DNA from: Ceratopteris richardii
Taxonomy: Eukaryota > Streptophyta > Polypodiopsida > Polypodiales > Pteridaceae
Assembly (NCBI GenBank): GCA_020310875.1
Contig: CM035435.1
Coordinates: 71,123,455-71,187,454, forward strand
Direction of reading: 5' to 3'
DNA: 64,000 bases
In this document: in pieces, positions 54,201-62,584 of the stretch
Layout: each line of letters opens with the position of its first letter
Numbering within the stretch: position 1 is the first letter of the stretch
Made by a program: the position numbers and the translations under genes
The notes under the pieces: generated by a model
Databases searched by the model: none
The model's input: the letters and a program-made list of their open reading frames with translations, nothing else
Told to the model about the DNA's origin: nothing

Positions 54201-55207
54201 AACTAGAACTGGCTTAGAAAAATTACTCCGTCTATGAGAAGGAGTTGTATGCAATCGTCCATGCTATGAAGAAGTGGCATCATTATTTATATGGTGCCAA
54301 AGTCACGATAGTGTTTGATCAAGAGAGCATTAAGTGGCTCTCTAGTCAAACAGACCTTAAAGGTCGCAAGGCCTGATGGGCAGAGACCCTTCAAGAGTTT
54401 GATTATGAGCTTAGGTATAGAAAGGGAAACTTTAATGCAGTGGTTGATTCACTTAGCCGCATGCCTATGCTCAATGGACTGAGTTTTACTCAGATCACTA
54501 GTGAGCTACTTGAGTCTCTTAGAGGAAAATGTAGGCTTGCTCTTGCATATTCCGAGATTTGGGAAGCCATAGAGCATGGGGATCGTAATATACGGGTTTC
54601 CAATGAGGATGGAGTATCGACGGGTACTCAAGAAGGATTCAAGTGGAAGAATTACAGTGTCCATGATGGATATCTGTTATACAAAGGTAAGGTGTGTGTC
54701 CCTAGAGATATTGAGATGAGACGGCATATTTTATATGAGTTTCATGACACACCTAGTGCGGGACACCCAGGAGTTAACAAGACTTATGATCTTGTTAAGA
54801 GGCAGTTTTATTGGCCTGGACTTCATAAGGACATCCTAGAGTATGTGCTTAAATGCAATAAATGCCAGGTCAACAAAGCTGAGAGATTGAGGATTGGAGG
54901 ACTACTCCACCCATTGGATATTCCTAATGGGAAGTGGGAGAGTATCTCCATGGACTTTATAGTCGGATTACCTAAGACACAGAGAGGGCATGACTCAGTC
55001 TGGGTAATTGTGGATAGGTTAACCAAAATGGCTAGGTTTATTCCAACACGTACTACAGTGAAGACACCAGAGTTGCCTAGACTCTTTGTGGAGAACCTAT
55101 ACCGGTTATATGGTCTTCCTTTAGACATAGTTTCCGATCGGGATAGGAAGTTTACTAGCCACTTTGGAGAGCAGTCTTCAAAAGGTTGGATACAAGACTT
55201 AGCATGA
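51203..55207 (+). pseudogene. Element E gag-PR-RT-RH-IN frame with four in-frame stops
   Basis: ATG at 51203. Residues: coiled N-terminus (60-100), gag (140-300), zinc knuckle [14 protein letters not shown] (361-374), protease with active site IDDSATHNF (around 460; family DSG replaced by DDS), LVLGREW (540-546), RT 660-850 with FLDDILIYS (catalytic DD 829-830) and NALATF where NAPATF is usual. The frame continues past TGA 53948, TGA 54029, TAG 54215 and TGA 54374, through RNase H (ETDASDFAIG, YEKELYAIVHAMKKW, VVDSLSRMP) to integrase zinc (H...H...CNKC, 54740-54880) and core (SMDFIVGLP, SDRDRKFTSHF). A 1-bp frameshift near 55170 breaks it before the catalytic Glu. Confidence 0.92.
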
Positions 55208-56008
55208 GTACGGCCGAGCATCCACAGTCGGATGGGCAAACAGAGAGGGTTAACCAAATCCTAGAGGATATGCTTAGAGCATATGTGAATGAAAGGCAAA
55301 CTAATTGGGAAGAGTACTTACCTATAGTAGAGTTTGCATATAATAGTGCCAAGCACTCTTCCACTGGGCATAGTCCATTTATGCTTATGTATGGGTTTCA
55401 GCCAAGAGCTCCATATGCAGTAGGCTTGCAGAATGAAAACGTTCAAGCTACAAAGGACTTCTTGGAAGAGATGAACGATATGCTTAGGCTTGCTAAGGAC
55501 AACATTAGGAGAGCTCAGGATAGAGCTAGAGCCTATGCTGACCCTCAAAGGAGAGATATCAACTTTGAGGTAGGAGAGCAGGTCTATCTTAGAGTTCCAT
55601 CTAGATCTGAAACCATGAAGACGGGACCTTGTCCAAAATTATCTCCTAGGTATTGTGGACCTTTTCAAATACTTAAGAGAATAGGAAAGATGGCTTACCA
55701 GCTCTAACTTCTAGAGAATAGTCAAATCTATCCAGTTTTTCATGTTAGCCAGCTTAAGAAAAGGCTGGGTGAATCTGACAACCTCATTCCAGATAGTGAG
55801 GTAGTAGAGCCTATTTCTGTTCAATCTATTCCACAGGAGCCTGAGAGCATACTACGCACTCAAGAAAAACGGAGGAGGAGTCACTTATATAAAGAGTTTC
55901 TAGTAAAGTGGAAAGATAGTTTAGAAGATAGTGCCACATGGGAGCGGGTTAGCACCCTTCAGAGACGGTTTCCCAGTTTTAGATTACCTTCCCAAGAGTT
56001 TTCTTAAG
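55186..56008 (+). pseudogene. Element E integrase end and chromodomain
   Basis: After the frameshift: HPQSDGQTERVNQ with the catalytic Glu, NSAKHSSTGHSPFMLMYG, a C-terminal domain VGEQVYLRVPSRS, then a TAA at 55705. In the same frame beyond the stop: YPVFHVSQLKKRLG and a chromodomain (LYKEFLVKWKDSLEDSATWE, 55885-55950) ending near 56007. The chromodomain marks E as a chromovirus; such domains guide integration to heterochromatin marks in this group. Confidence 0.88.
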
Positions 56009-56140
56009 GGGAAGTATATGGGGAAACAACACGGAGATAGGACCATGAATTTCTATTCATGGGGATTTAGTGGGAGTACTTTTCCCTTGATTATCTCTTT
56101 CTTCTAGGCCTTCCAATACCATTTTTGAGGACAAAAATGG

Positions 56141-56157
56141 AATTAAGGGGAAGGAAA
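56141..56157 (+). other. Polypurine tract of element E
   Basis: AATTAAGGGGAAGGAAA directly before the 3' LTR. Confidence 0.8.
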
Positions 56158-56417
56158 TGTTACAAGGAGTCAATAAAAGAGGAGGTGTGAACCACCTCCT
56201 AACTCATTTAGAGGGTTCACTCATGAGTGCCAAGTGGCACTCATGTGTAGAACAATGGACTCAATCAATGAGAGATATATTAAGTGAATCGCACGTGGCT
56301 GGGGGGTTCAGAACGATCTCGGTCTCCGTGCTCACGAAAACTGAAGAAGAGCTCCTCGTGGACTATGCATGAGCTCCCCCAAAGTGAGGGGAGTCACAGG
56401 AAGATTCTCAGGCAACA
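56158..56417 (+). repeat. 3' LTR of element E
   Basis: TGTTACAAGGAG...GGCAACA, partner of 49855-50115. Confidence 0.95.
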
Positions 56418-56610
56418 CACTGAGGACACTCAACATGATCTGATGAGATGTTTTCATTTTTGAGAGCACAAGAAAGTTTGAAACCTACACAAAGAACACA
56501 CATGCACACATATGGAGACACACGAAGGCTAGACATTTCCAATGAGTGGGACTTGAATTCATGCACTTTAACCCATGGCATACAAGGCATACCACTAGAC
56601 CCCATGACAT
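56418..56610 (-). repeat. Composite tRNA-like unit 2, right half
   Basis: Continues unit 2 after element E. Minus strand: canonical A box GGTCTAGTGGT at 56601-56591 and B box-like GAATTCAAGTCCC at 56560-56548, 41 bases apart, then ACTCATTGG. The best preserved of the inward-facing right halves. Confidence 0.65.
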
Positions 56611-57360
56611 GTCAAGCGAGTCTCAACCTTCCACAAATGATTGCTCTCTATAAGTGGATTAGGCCCTAGATGTTAATGATTGAAATGGGCAAGTCCACTC
56701 AACTTTCCCCACTAAAATATATATAAGCAATAATTAGGCCTTCATTTTCCATCACTCTCTATCTTTGAAGTTTGAGATCTCCGAAGTACATTATTTCTCT
56801 ATTTGCTCACTGTGCAGGGTGGTGATTATACAGAGTGATAGACAACATGTTTTGATAGTCTTTGACTAGTTGTGTCATAGTTTTAGAATACATTGTGATG
56901 CCTTAGGCACTTGTGTTGTCTTATTTTGAATCAATCGTCATCTTATTTTGAATCAATCTTTGAAGTGCGACTGTTGTTGCCCCCATGGAATAGATAACAT
57001 ACTTAATTGCTAATTGTTGTGCTATCAGTGAGGAGAGAGCGCTATTAGTAAGAGGGCTAAGCAAATAACCTTATAAACAGGCAAATAGTAGCAAGAATCT
57101 AGTCTGATATTATTTGGGTTGTGTGTTTTGTTGTATTTTGACGTACTCTTTAACCTTTTTTAATCATTTGGAGTCATTAAGTTCTTTTGATTGTCTCATC
57201 ATTGATTCTTTCGGCACATGCATGTTATAGCATATACTTCCCTAAGGAAGACCCCCTCCCCCCCTTGAGTAGAACGACTCCTTGGAATTGAGTTTGCACC
57301 TCTTCTTTAAAGAGCTCCTGGTAACACTTCTACTCTACATTGTCACCGTGATAGTCTAGA
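56611..57360. other. No recognisable gene
   Basis: Unassigned A+T-rich DNA, with TATATATAAGC near 56718 and a short direct repeat TCATCTTATTTTGAATCAATC near 56938-56965. Confidence 0.5.
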
Positions 57361-57756
57361 TGTTGGAATGATCTCAAACAAAAAATCTGACACAATAGGT
57401 GAAGCTGTTTTGAAGTTCTAATCACCACGAGTATCCTCACCAATTTTAGTGCAGTTTTGAGATTGTGATTGGAACGGAGTCAATGATGCCCTAGAGAAAG
57501 TGATAACTCGCTCTAATGCCAATTGTTTGAATTCAAGGACTATGGAAGTTCGTGAGCAACACAAGGGAGTAGAAGAAACTTGGCAAAGAACACAACATTA
57601 ACTATATTACAAAGTGAATTTACAAAGATAAGTGACCCATTAGGGTTATAAGTGTATATAGAAGCTTGGGGAAAAACCTCATAAAGAGGGAAAAAAACTG
57701 TGCATGTATGGTCCTCAGTGTGTTCATATACATCACTACAAAATTATATCAACAAC
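57361..57756 (-). repeat. Degenerate D-family leader, primer site and LTR
   Basis: 57525-57756 aligns with the 230-bp LTR of D (AACACAAGG, GATAAGTGACCCATTAGGG, GTATATA, AACCTC.TAAAGAGGGAAAAAA, TATATCAACA). It is preceded by a decayed primer site (GCTCTAATGCCAATTG) and leader. No coding part follows, so it is a 5' fragment. Confidence 0.75.
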
Positions 57757-58259
57757 TATTCATGTGTTTGATACATTTTTTGAAGAGCTTGCAACTTCTG
57801 CAAGGCAAGGGGAGAAAGAAATTAGTGAAAAAATAGAATAAGCGCAGTAGTCAATAGGCGAGAGCAGGGAAACTTTTTCGTTTGTCTGAAAAATAAACCA
57901 AGATGAGTAGATCCCCTAAATCCAAGTGGGACATGCTTTATTGACCTTGGTATAGTAAATTTGCAATTCGAACTTGAGGGGAGACTTTGATGCTTGTAAT
58001 TAAAGGGTAAAGATGCAAGTAGTCCCTCTATGCACTTTGATGAGAAAGTCCCAGAAATGGCAATACCTCTTGGAAATGGCACCATTAAAGAGGCAAACCC
58101 CGGAATTCCACCTACATAGGGAGCTTATTCGGCTGTATTCTTCAAAAAAGGAATACATAGAATGGTTTTCTTGACATTTTCCAAGATGACACGCTACATA
58201 TAAGATAATGTTTGGACTCTCTCTCGACTCATGGTAAGCCTATGTATGTATGTTGAGAT
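57757..58259. repeat. Unassigned DNA including the segment shared with 48340-48500
   Basis: 58015-58160 repeats 48340-48500. The rest is unrecognised. Confidence 0.55.
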
Positions 58260-59071
58260 GGGTTCATAGAACTTTCATGTAACTTTCCCTCTTATTATGA
58301 TCTAAGTGACAATAGATTCTTGGACTTGGCTGTTTGAACTTTGAAGGTCTCCTACATCCCTTGGGACTTGACCATGACTACGTCAAATTTCGAGCTCCCT
58401 TCGACCTCTTCAAAATGTAATCGATGATACTTCCGTGCACTATCTGGTCATGATCCATTTCTAAGCGTCATGTACGCTATGACAACACCTACACCACCTC
58501 CTAAGTCAAAGTATTTGGTGGATATATGGGAGAAGGAGCACAATAATACATGGGAGAAGGAGCTCAATAGAAATGTAAAAAATCTTGCATGGAACATACA
58601 CGGCAATGTTTAAGAAACTTATGAGGACAATGACATAGAATCCATTTCCCATTGCCGTATTACTAAATCCTTCTCATTTCCACGTATATATTGGATTATA
58701 CATTAGTATCCTTCAAAGTCTAGGATGACGCAATACTGCTTATTAAGATTGTCCCCATTAGGATGACTCAATACTGCTTACTTATAAATATATATCTTTG
58801 AGCTGATTAAGCTATATAAGCTTAAGGTATTAAGGATGTGAATAAGTTATAAGAACCTAAATAAAAAATTTTGATGATAAATCGTGTATTTCATCTTAAT
58901 TTTCCATATTTTATTTAGAAATAAGCCACCCTAGAAACTTTTTCTTGGATATGAATTTTACTGTTGACGCGATCTACATAACTACATACTATACCATGAG
59001 ATCTCTTCCATTACTTTCTATACTTTGATTTGTGATTAATTTATCCTTGGTTGCCCAATTCATCCCAAGTT
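58260..59071. repeat. Dispersed repeat R, copy 4
   Basis: Shares with copy 1 CTTTCATGTAACTTTCCCTC, CTTGGACTTGGCT, TTTGAACTTTGAAGGTCTCC, GATGATACTTCCGTGCA and GAGCTGATTAA, ending in tRNA-like unit 3. Confidence 0.8.
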
Positions 59072-59560
59072 GTGCAACAACGCTAGGGCAACGAGGTAAG
59101 TCGTTTTACCGTCTTTAAAGGGGAGCGAGGGTTCGAGTCTCATTGGTTGCACCGAGGACACTCCTCATGAATTGATGAACTGTCCATTTCTTTGAGAATA
59201 CATGAAGTTGAAACCTATACTAAGAAATCACACACACAAACACACACATATATGGAAACACTCGTTTCACACAAACACACACATATATGGAAACACTCAA
59301 ACGAGCTAAGTCGTTTTGCCTTCTTTAAAGGGGAGCGAAGGTTCGAGTCTCATTGGTTGCACCGAGGACACTCCTCATGAATTGATGAACTTTCCATTTC
59401 TTTGAGAATACATGAAGTTGAAACCTATACTAAGAAATCACACACACAAACACACACATATATGGAAACACTCAAAGCTAGACATGTCCAATGAGTGAAA
59501 TTTAAAATCAAGCACTTTGACTCATGGCATACAAGGCTTATCACTACACCACACCAATTT
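59072..59560. repeat. Composite tRNA-like unit 3, with internal tandem duplication
   Basis: Left part, plus strand: GTGCAAC (59072-59078) can pair with GTTGCAC (59146-59152) as a 7-bp acceptor-like stem. A box-like GCTAGGGCAACGAGG is at 59082-59096 and B box GGTTCGAGTC at 59130-59139. Right part, minus strand: A box-like TGGTGTAGTGATAAG at 59551-59537. A block of about 205 bp (GTAAGTCGTTTT... to GGAAACACTC) is duplicated in tandem (from about 59097 and about 59305), including the B box and a (CA)n run. Not a functional tRNA. Confidence 0.65.
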
Positions 59561-60232
59561 AGATAAATATGATGAGATGTTAAATTGGTCTATTTGGGTG
59601 AATCATTGGCCTTGGGGTGTGTTCGATGGATATTGTCAGCAATGGCAACAGTCCTCTTCATTATTGCAGAGTCAACTTCAGCTCAAATTAATCTCCTTGT
59701 CTAGCCTAAAAGCAATCCCTTCCGAGCTCCTAGTCTTAATGAATCTTTGAGCACTATCACTCCTACTAGCTCACAAACATTTAACCTTGATTTTGTGGAA
59801 TTGGAGGGCTCCATGGTGCTCTGCCTTCATTGTTATTGTACTTTTCATTAATTCAAGCTAAAAGGAAGAATAGATCGTAAAGTAATCAAACTTCTTTTTA
59901 GGGTCATCCCTACCTACTATCAACCCTAGTCATGAGGCTCTATACCTTCCTAGATGTTCAACCTCTAATGGATTTCAAGGCCATCCTTACCTCGTCTCAA
60001 GCTTTAGTGGGTCTTTAGGCTCTGTTCATTCCTAATCGATGTGAGTGTAGAATTTAGGGGTTCCATGAATGCGATGCCCTTCATTGATGTACTTTCAATT
60101 ACTTGAAGTTATCAATGGTGTAGATCGCAAGATTAAATTAGTCAAGCTATGCTAGCTTAAGTGGGTAAGTCTTTCACCTCTCTTAAGGGGGAGCAAGGGT
60201 TGAAGTCTAATGAGATGTTTTCTTTTCTCAGA
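59561..60232. repeat. Dispersed segment plus a further tRNA-like end
   Basis: 59561-60135 matches 49126-49780. A box-like TAGCTTAAGTGGGTAAG is at 60152-60168 and a B box-like GGGTTGAAGTC at 60197-60207. It is broken off by the CACTA terminus at 60233. Confidence 0.6.
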
Positions 60233-61190
60233 CACTACAACATATCGAGGGTATACCAAGGCTATTACCGATGAACATGAACGGGTGCAATTTGCTCGCG
60301 ACATCGGTGTTCTAGTCAGTATGCGCATCAAAAACATAGCACCGGTATAGGCGCCGATACAGTCATTGGTTTGGGCGTCCGTATAGGAATCAGTATAAGC
60401 ATTGGTAGTACCTACGCTTGTACCGATGCCCATACCGATGACCGCTAGGAGTACCAACGCCCATACCGATGACCATATCTGCAAAACGTTTTCTGAGCAG
60501 AGTGTGTTGTCTTGCAACAGTGCAGCCAATCCATGACGATATCCATAAGCTTCTTCGGTTCGCATCAGAGGAAGACCCACTACCAACTCCTATAATAAAT
60601 ATGAAAAATATTAGATGAATATACATGATGTATTTACCATAAACAAATTCAATAATTAAAATGATACTTACAAATTGGTAGCGCATACTGTCGTATCCAC
60701 TGCTACCTAAATGCGATGTTCCAACCATATCTAAACATGTGGCCATCACTTCATGCTGCTGATGGTATCAATCAGGCGTATGTTGCTGCTCATCCTCAAT
60801 CGATTCCCACTGTTCAATATTTAACCATAGAGGCTTCGGTAAGCTTGCTCTGAAAGCATCGCGAGCCTCAAACCGTAGATGAGACATCACCTTGCATGCC
60901 ATATGCTGAATCCATTCTAAACTCACAATAGGATGCCCAGGTCCTGGTTGATACTCTTCATATATCAATTGTGTGATATAAATTTTGGAATCCTTATCCT
61001 TTTCACTCCATTTTTAATATGACAAAATGTCCAAACTCTATGGAGCAAATCTGTCGAATGCGCTGACGCATGGACTTTCCGACGTCATCCATGACTAGAG
61101 CTCCATCACGTATGTGATATATCTTGGAGTCGTCATGGTCATGTGCTCCCCAAGGTCTACGTGGAGATCCCATCTAATCCATATATGTAT
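60233..61190 (-). mobile_element. CACTA (En/Spm) DNA transposon, one terminus and part of the transposase region
   Basis: The terminus CACTACAACATATCGAGGGT begins at 60233, carrying the CACTACAA end diagnostic of plant CACTA elements. The next 250 bp contain many copies of ACCGATG and its complement CATCGGT/CACCGGT (for example 60274, 60308, 60437, 60451, 60475), as expected for subterminal transposase-binding repeats. The coding part is on the minus strand, so this is the 3' end. The other terminus is not seen: tandem repeats and element H follow. Confidence 0.8.
60750..61180 (-). pseudogene. CACTA transposase-associated domain (Ptta/En/Spm type) fragment
   Basis: Minus-strand frames read RRPWGAHDHDDSKIYHIRDG (61165-61105), IRQICSIEF, KWSEKDKDSKIYI (61010-60970), then EYQPGPGHPIVSLEWIQ and ARDAFRASLPKPLWLNIEQW (60768-60968). 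The P-L-W-L-N-x-E-Q-W-E-S core is typical of the plant Ptta/En/Spm transposase domain that accompanies CACTA elements. The usual S-x-K-N-R motif after it is absent, cut by a stop at 60768. Recognition is by eye. Confidence 0.6.
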
Positions 61191-61710
61191 ATGCATGTGT
61201 GTATGTATATGTATTTGTATGCATATGCATTTGTGTATGTGTGTATGCATACACACATGCGTTTGTGTATGCATATGCATGTGTGTATGCATGTATGTAT
61301 GTATATGCATGTGTGTATGCATATGCATGTGTATGTATATGCATGTGTGTATGTATATGCATGTGTGTATGCATACACACATGCATTTGTGTATGCATAT
61401 GCATGTGTGTATACATACACACATGCATTTGTGTATGCATGTATGTATGTATATATGTGTGTGTATGCATATGCATGTGTATGTATATGCATGTGTGTAT
61501 GCATATGCATGTGTGTATGCATATGCATGTGTGTATGCATATGCATGTGTGTATGCATATGCATGTGTGTATGCATATGCATGTGTGTATGCATATGCAT
61601 GTGTGTATGCATATGCATGTGTGTATGCATATGCATGTGTGTATGCATATGCATGTGTGTATGCATATGCATGTGTGTATGCATATGCATGTGTGTATGC
61701 ATATGCATGT
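61186..61710. repeat. 18-bp tandem repeat (ATGCATATGCATGTGTGT)
   Basis: A purine-pyrimidine alternating array. It is irregular to about 61490, then nearly perfect 18-mers for about 12 units to 61710. All six frames stay open because 18 is a multiple of three and the unit holds no stop, so the long Cys/His/Met/Tyr-rich frames here are not genes. The array abuts element H exactly. Confidence 0.95.
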
Positions 61711-62318
61711 TGTTGAGCCCATAAAAGTCATATTGGTCAAAGTCAACTACAGTCAAAGTCAAAAGGTCAAATTCAACTCGTCAAAGTCAACAAGGTCAAA
61801 GTGCTAAAGTGCAGGTGTCAAAGTGCACAGGTAGTGCACAATTAATTGTTCACAAAGGGTAAATTGGAGAAAGTGGGTTGCAAGTTGCAGAGGTATTTTT
61901 TCTAATTTCCCTAAGGTTCAAAGTGTTTTTTAAAGTGTTTTGGAAGGTTCAGGTGAACCCTCTCTTATGTGCAAAAGGTGAAGACTTAAAAGGAAATGTG
62001 AAGGTATGTGAAGTGGCAGCGTACACACAAGGGAAAGTATGGCCCCCCAATTAAATTTTTTGGTTTTAGTCTAAAGTCACTACAGGACAAAACAGGGAGT
62101 CATTAGTTGCCACTTGTAAAGACAATCTTGGGACATCAGCGTATTTTGAGCACTGTGTGGGATTTTGCACATAAGTATTTCAGTGTATTGTGCATTCCCA
62201 TTGTAGTTGTTTTATTATAATCAATCAGCAGAGGCTTCCAGTGTGTATTTTCTCTTCTTTCCTCTCCCTTTTCTCCTACAAACCCTCAAACTCCTTCTTG
62301 TCTAAGAATCCCCCAACA
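61711..62318 (+). repeat. 5' LTR of gypsy element H
   Basis: TGTTGAGCCC...CCCCAACA, about 608 bp, followed at 62324 by a primer site. The first 110 bp hold a cluster of GTCAA motifs. The second LTR is outside the window, so the boundaries rest on TG...CA ends and the primer site. Confidence 0.75.
61731..61822 (-). promoter_or_regulatory. Cluster of W-box-type cores in the LTR of element H
   Basis: GTCAA (TTGAC on the minus strand) occurs nine times in about 90 bp, spaced roughly every 6-15 bases. TTGAC is the core bound by WRKY factors. It suggests stress- or defence-responsive LTR activity; binding is inference. Confidence 0.5.
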
Positions 62319-62323
62319 AAATG

Positions 62324-62341
62324 TGGCACACCCGGTGGGAC
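62324..62341 (+). other. Primer binding site of element H
   Basis: TGGCACACCCGGTGGGAC, five bases after the LTR. It begins with the TGG complement of a tRNA CCA end. I do not assign the tRNA with certainty. Confidence 0.75.
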
Positions 62342-62584
62342 TTCCAAGGAGATTTGAGCTTAGGAGAAACCAAGTGCAAAGTATAGCAGAGGTCACGTGT
62401 CTACAATGCTACTTCATCATCCAAAAGGTAAATATTCTTATCAAGTGTCTCACATTAAGTGGACTATGAGAAGCTCATGACCGCAACCTGGTTCCAAACA
62501 TTGAGGGTCACCTGCAAGCAAACAAGAAGGAAGGTTGCTAGAAGGTCCTCCAGTCCACTATCTTCAACCTCATCAGTATAGAGC
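62342..62584 (+). other. 5' leader of element H
   Basis: Short leader with no ORF of note, ending at the gag ATG. Confidence 0.7.

Larger units (their letters stand above)
49855..56417 (+). mobile_element. Ty3/gypsy chromovirus element E
   Basis: LTRs of 261 and 260 bp (TGTTACAAGGAG...GGCAACA), primer site, gag-pol with chromodomain, polypurine tract, and a perfect target duplication CACTG (49850-49854, 56418-56422). Joining the flanks restores a TGGTTGCACTGAGGACACTC sequence that matches the uninterrupted units at 48902 and 59144. Confidence 0.97.

Noticed and set aside
48832-60207. Functional tRNA genes
   Set aside because: A and B boxes are present but D, anticodon and T stems do not fold well and no anticodon loop is convincing.
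61114-61807. Several 190-200 codon frames rich in Cys, His, Met and Tyr
   Set aside because: They arise from an 18-bp tandem repeat that is open in all six frames; not genes.
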